Shown here: positions 5,450 through 7,487 of the stretch, piece after piece
Layout of the letters: each line of letters opens with the position of its first letter
Position numbering within the stretch: the stretch's first letter is position 1
Source: Gammaproteobacteria bacterium
GTDB lineage: Bacteria; Pseudomonadota; Gammaproteobacteria; Steroidobacterales; BM003
Length of the DNA stretch: 7,487 nucleotides
Direction: 5' to 3'
NCBI GenBank assembly: GCA_026193125.1
Contig: JAPHSC010000138.1
Span: 1 to 7,487 of the forward strand
Made by a program: the position numbers and the translations under genes
The notes under the pieces: model-generated
Databases searched by the model: none
The model's input: only the letters and a program-made list of their open reading frames with translations
What the model was told of the DNA's origin: nothing

Positions 5450-6517
5450 CTAGAGCCGGGAACGGTCGCGCAATTCCTGGCACATGCGTTCCAGCCCTTG
5501 CACCCACTTTATGCAATCCGCAAAGCGCTGGTCAGCGGTCTGTCCGTGGTAGTAGCGGTAATATATTTGCTGGGCGATGACGGCCAGGCGAAACAGTCCG
5601 AAACAGAAATAGAAGTCCATGTGCTGCATGGAGTAGCCGGTGCGCTCGCTGTAGCGATCAACTATTTCCCTGCGGCTGGGCGCGCCTTCTATATCGGTGG
5701 GCATCAGGCGGCCGGCGCGCAAAAAATCCGGGTCGTCTTTTTGCACCCAGTAACCCAGCGTACTGCCGAGATCCATCAGCGGATCACCCAGGGTCGCCAT
5801 CTCCCAGTCCAGTACGCCTATCAGACGCAAGGGGTCCGCAACGTCCCAGACCACGTTATCCAGCTTGAAATCGTTGTGGATAATCCCGACGTAACCCGAA
5901 TCACCCGGCATCTTTTCCCGCAGCCATGCCATGGTGAGTTTAAAGTCAGCCGAGTCCGGCGTGATTGCCGCTTCGTAGCGTTTGCTCCAGCCACGGACCT
6001 GGCGCTCGACATAACCCTCCGGCTTGCCCAGGTCCGCCAATCCCGCAGCCTGGTAATCCACCTTGTGCAGCTCGGCCATCGCATCGATCAGGTTAAAGAA
6101 CTGCTGGTGAACCTGTTGCGGGGACAGGGACAGGCCGGCCGGATAATCCTTGCGAATGATCAGGCCCTCGATGTTACTCATGAGATAGAACTCACCGCCC
6201 AGGACGCTTTCATCCTCGCAGTACAACAAAGGCTCCGGACAGTAGGGGTACAGGGGCCGCAGACCCGATAGCACACGAAACTCGCGACCCATGTCATGGG
6301 CCGACCGGGCCTTGGTACCAAAAGGCGGGCGCCGCAGTACAAGTTTCTTCTCGCCCGCCTGGAGCAAATAAGTCAGATTGGAGTATCCGGAGGGAAACTG
6401 TTTCACCTCCAGCGGTCCGGTGAAGTCCGGCAGCTTTTCCTCCAGGTAGGTCTGCAACGCAGTCAGATCCAGCTCTTCTCCCGTGCGGACAGACGTCGCG
6501 CTATCTACCAACTCCAT
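5450..6517 (-). CDS. APH/choline-kinase-like phosphotransferase, ACAD10/11-type (putative acyl-CoA hydroxyl kinase)
   Basis: A 355-residue protein of the aminoglycoside phosphotransferase (APH) fold. The N-lobe has the glycine-rich FPSGYSNLTYLL (41-52) and the strand KLVLRRPPFGT (58-68). The catalytic loop is IIHNDFKLDN (212-221) with Asp216 as base, and the metal-binding DWE is at 237-239, followed by LGDPLMDLG. All kinase elements are intact. LRRPP and the HNDFKLDN/DWEMATLGDP pattern are typical of the subfamily that sits beside, or is fused to, acyl-CoA dehydrogenases (ACAD10/ACAD11 in animals, LvaA in Pseudomonas), not of antibiotic-resistance enzymes. By analogy it may phosphorylate the hydroxyl of a 4-hydroxyacyl-CoA. 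The frame opens at a TTG at 6571, but the ATG at 6517 has GGGGAG 5 nt upstream and gives the family length. It follows the dehydrogenase after 124 bp and precedes SDR 1 by 34 bp. Confidence 0.9.
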   Translation of the reverse strand: MELVDSATSVRTGEELDLTALQTYLEEKLPDFTGPLEVKQFPSGYSNLTYLLQAGEKKLVLRRPPFGTKARSAHDMGREFRVLSGLRPLYPYCPEPLLYCEDESVLGGEFYLMSNIEGLIIRKDYPAGLSLSPQQVHQQFFNLIDAMAELHKVDYQAAGLADLGKPEGYVERQVRGWSKRYEAAITPDSADFKLTMAWLREKMPGDSGYVGIIHNDFKLDNVVWDVADPLRLIGVLDWEMATLGDPLMDLGSTLGYWVQKDDPDFLRAGRLMPTDIEGAPSRREIVDRYSERTGYSMQHMDFYFCFGLFRLAVIAQQIYYRYYHGQTADQRFADCIKWVQGLERMCQELRDRSRL

Positions 6518-6522
6518 ACCTA

Positions 6523-6528
6523 CTCCCC
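6523..6528 (-). promoter_or_regulatory. Ribosome binding site fixing the ATG start of the phosphotransferase
   Basis: GGGGAG on the minus strand lies 5 nt before the ATG at 6517. The alternative TTG at 6571 has no comparable site, so the shorter 355-residue protein is preferred. Confidence 0.65.
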
Positions 6529-6641
6529 GGGGAATCTCTGAGCTACGTTTGAAATCGTCTCTTACAGGCAATCTGTCTTCCGTGTTGCCAGCCTCGGCAA
6601 GAATCGCTCGACCTCGCCCTGAATAAACCAGAATTTCCTGA

Positions 6642-7487
6642 CTACTTTACCAGCTCCCGATATTTCGCCAACTCACGTCGCGCGACCAGCATACGATGCA
6701 CTTCATCGGGGCCATCAGCAAGACGCAAGGTTCTCTGGTTTGCGTACATTTCGGCCAGCGGGAAATCCTGGCATACGCCGGCGCCACCGTGCATCTGGAT
6801 GGCGCGATCAATCACCCGCAGGGCAATATTGGGCGCCACCACCTTGATCTGGCTGATCTCGCTGGCCGCCGCCTTGTTGCCCACGTTGTCCATGAGCCAG
6901 GCAGCCTTGAGCACCAGCAAGCGGGCCTGCTCGATTTCAATCCTGGATTCCGCGATCAAGTCAAAGTTACCACCTAATTTGACCAGGGGCTTGCCAAACG
7001 CGGTGCGCTGGATGCCCCGCCGTATCATCATTTCCAGGGCTCTTTCCGCGGTGCCTATGGAGCGCATGCAATGATGAATGCGGCCTGGACCCAGGCGTCC
7101 CTGGGCAATCTCAAAGCCGCGGCCCGCGCCCAGGATGACGTTGTCCGCCGGTACCCGCACATTGTCGAACACGATTTCGCAATGACCATGGGGTGCGTGG
7201 TCGTAACCAAACACCGTGAGCGGTCGCACGACTGTTACGCCCCTGGCGTCCATGGGCACCAGGATTTGGGAATGCTGCTGGTGCCGCTCGGCTTCGGGAT
7301 TGGTCAGACACATGTAAATGGCGACCTTGCAGCGCGGATCGCCGGCGCCGGAGGCCCACCACTTGCGCCCATTGAGTACCCATTCGCCACCTTCCAATAC
7401 ACCCGTTGCCTGCATATTGGTGGCGTCCGAGGAGGCCACCCCCGGCTCGGTCATGGCAAAGCAGGAACGAATTTCACCTTCCAGCAA
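6642..7487 (-). CDS. Acyl-CoA dehydrogenase, ACAD11-like, C-terminal two thirds (runs off window)
   Basis: 281 residues of a flavin (FAD) acyl-CoA dehydrogenase; roughly the first third lies beyond the right edge. The visible part has the flavin-contacting RSCFAMTEPGVASSDATN (7-24 of the fragment), NGRKWWASGAGDPRCK in the beta domain, the RTAFGKPL motif of the C-terminal helical domain (161-168), and QMHGGAGVCQDFPLA (231-245). The last helix region is RTLRLADGPDEVH. Where many members have a Glu-Gly with the catalytic Glu, this one has Asp-Gly (Asp258 of the fragment), as is usual in the ACAD10/11-like group. It probably acts on CoA thioesters in the cytoplasm, together with the phosphotransferase 124 bp downstream. 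It is the first gene of the visible operon; its promoter lies outside the window. The frame begins with TTG at the edge, an internal leucine and not a start. Confidence 0.93.
   Translation of the reverse strand: MLEGEIRSCFAMTEPGVASSDATNMQATGVLEGGEWVLNGRKWWASGAGDPRCKVAIYMCLTNPEAERHQQHSQILVPMDARGVTVVRPLTVFGYDHAPHGHCEIVFDNVRVPADNVILGAGRGFEIAQGRLGPGRIHHCMRSIGTAERALEMMIRRGIQRTAFGKPLVKLGGNFDLIAESRIEIEQARLLVLKAAWLMDNVGNKAAASEISQIKVVAPNIALRVIDRAIQMHGGAGVCQDFPLAEMYANQRTLRLADGPDEVHRMLVARRELAKYRELVK

Noticed and set aside
5123..6271. Open frame of 382 codons on the plus strand opposite the phosphotransferase and SDR 1
   Set aside because: It lies antisense to two genes with complete catalytic motifs, and its translation shows no recognisable domain. 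Long antisense frames are common in GC-rich DNA.
5450..6517. Aminoglycoside resistance gene
   Set aside because: The fold is APH-like, but the motif pattern and the acyl-CoA dehydrogenase/SDR neighbours point to the ACAD10/11-LvaA branch, not to antibiotic modification.
6518..6641. Terminator or promoter between the acyl-CoA dehydrogenase and the phosphotransferase
   Set aside because: Only a 5-bp TTGCC/GGCAA hairpin without a U-tract is visible, and no convincing -35/-10 pair, so the genes are treated as one operon.

Overview
The window looks like chromosomal DNA of a GC-rich gammaproteobacterium. I infer a marine Halieaceae/OM60-like lineage from the style of the acyl-CoA dehydrogenase, phosphotransferase and SDR genes, but no rRNA or single-copy marker is present to prove it. 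There are eight protein genes, two of them cut by the window edges. I saw no tRNA, rRNA, insertion sequence, CRISPR array or prophage gene.

Left part (1-911): the 5' end of a cystathionine gamma-synthase gene (metB) runs leftward out of the window. Its roughly 500-bp upstream region is an RNA leader. A good sigma-70 promoter (801-830) starts transcription at the first base pairs of a nearly complete SAM-I (S-box) riboswitch aptamer (672-791). A long leader of about 260 nt then runs to the metB ribosome binding site and has no classical terminator. Methionine synthesis is therefore probably controlled by SAM through RNA.

Middle part (915-3779): a rightward stand-alone class-I glutamine amidotransferase meets, tail to tail, a small leftward gene for an exported protein of unknown function. 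Next come a leftward histidine-phosphatase-family gene with a GTG start and a divergent, rightward 3-hydroxyisobutyrate-dehydrogenase-family oxidoreductase.

Right part (3837-7487): four leftward genes, all on the minus strand, form a probable operon. In transcription order they are an acyl-CoA dehydrogenase (N-terminus outside the window), an APH/choline-kinase-like phosphotransferase, SDR 1 and SDR 2. A kinase-like APH protein beside an ACAD11-like dehydrogenase is the split form of animal ACAD10/ACAD11. It also parallels the Pseudomonas levulinate (lva) genes, in which a 4-hydroxyacyl-CoA is phosphorylated and the phosphate then eliminated. The most interesting hypothesis for the window is that this operon degrades 4-hydroxy (or other gamma/omega-oxidised) acyl-CoAs, with the SDRs interconverting keto and hydroxy forms.
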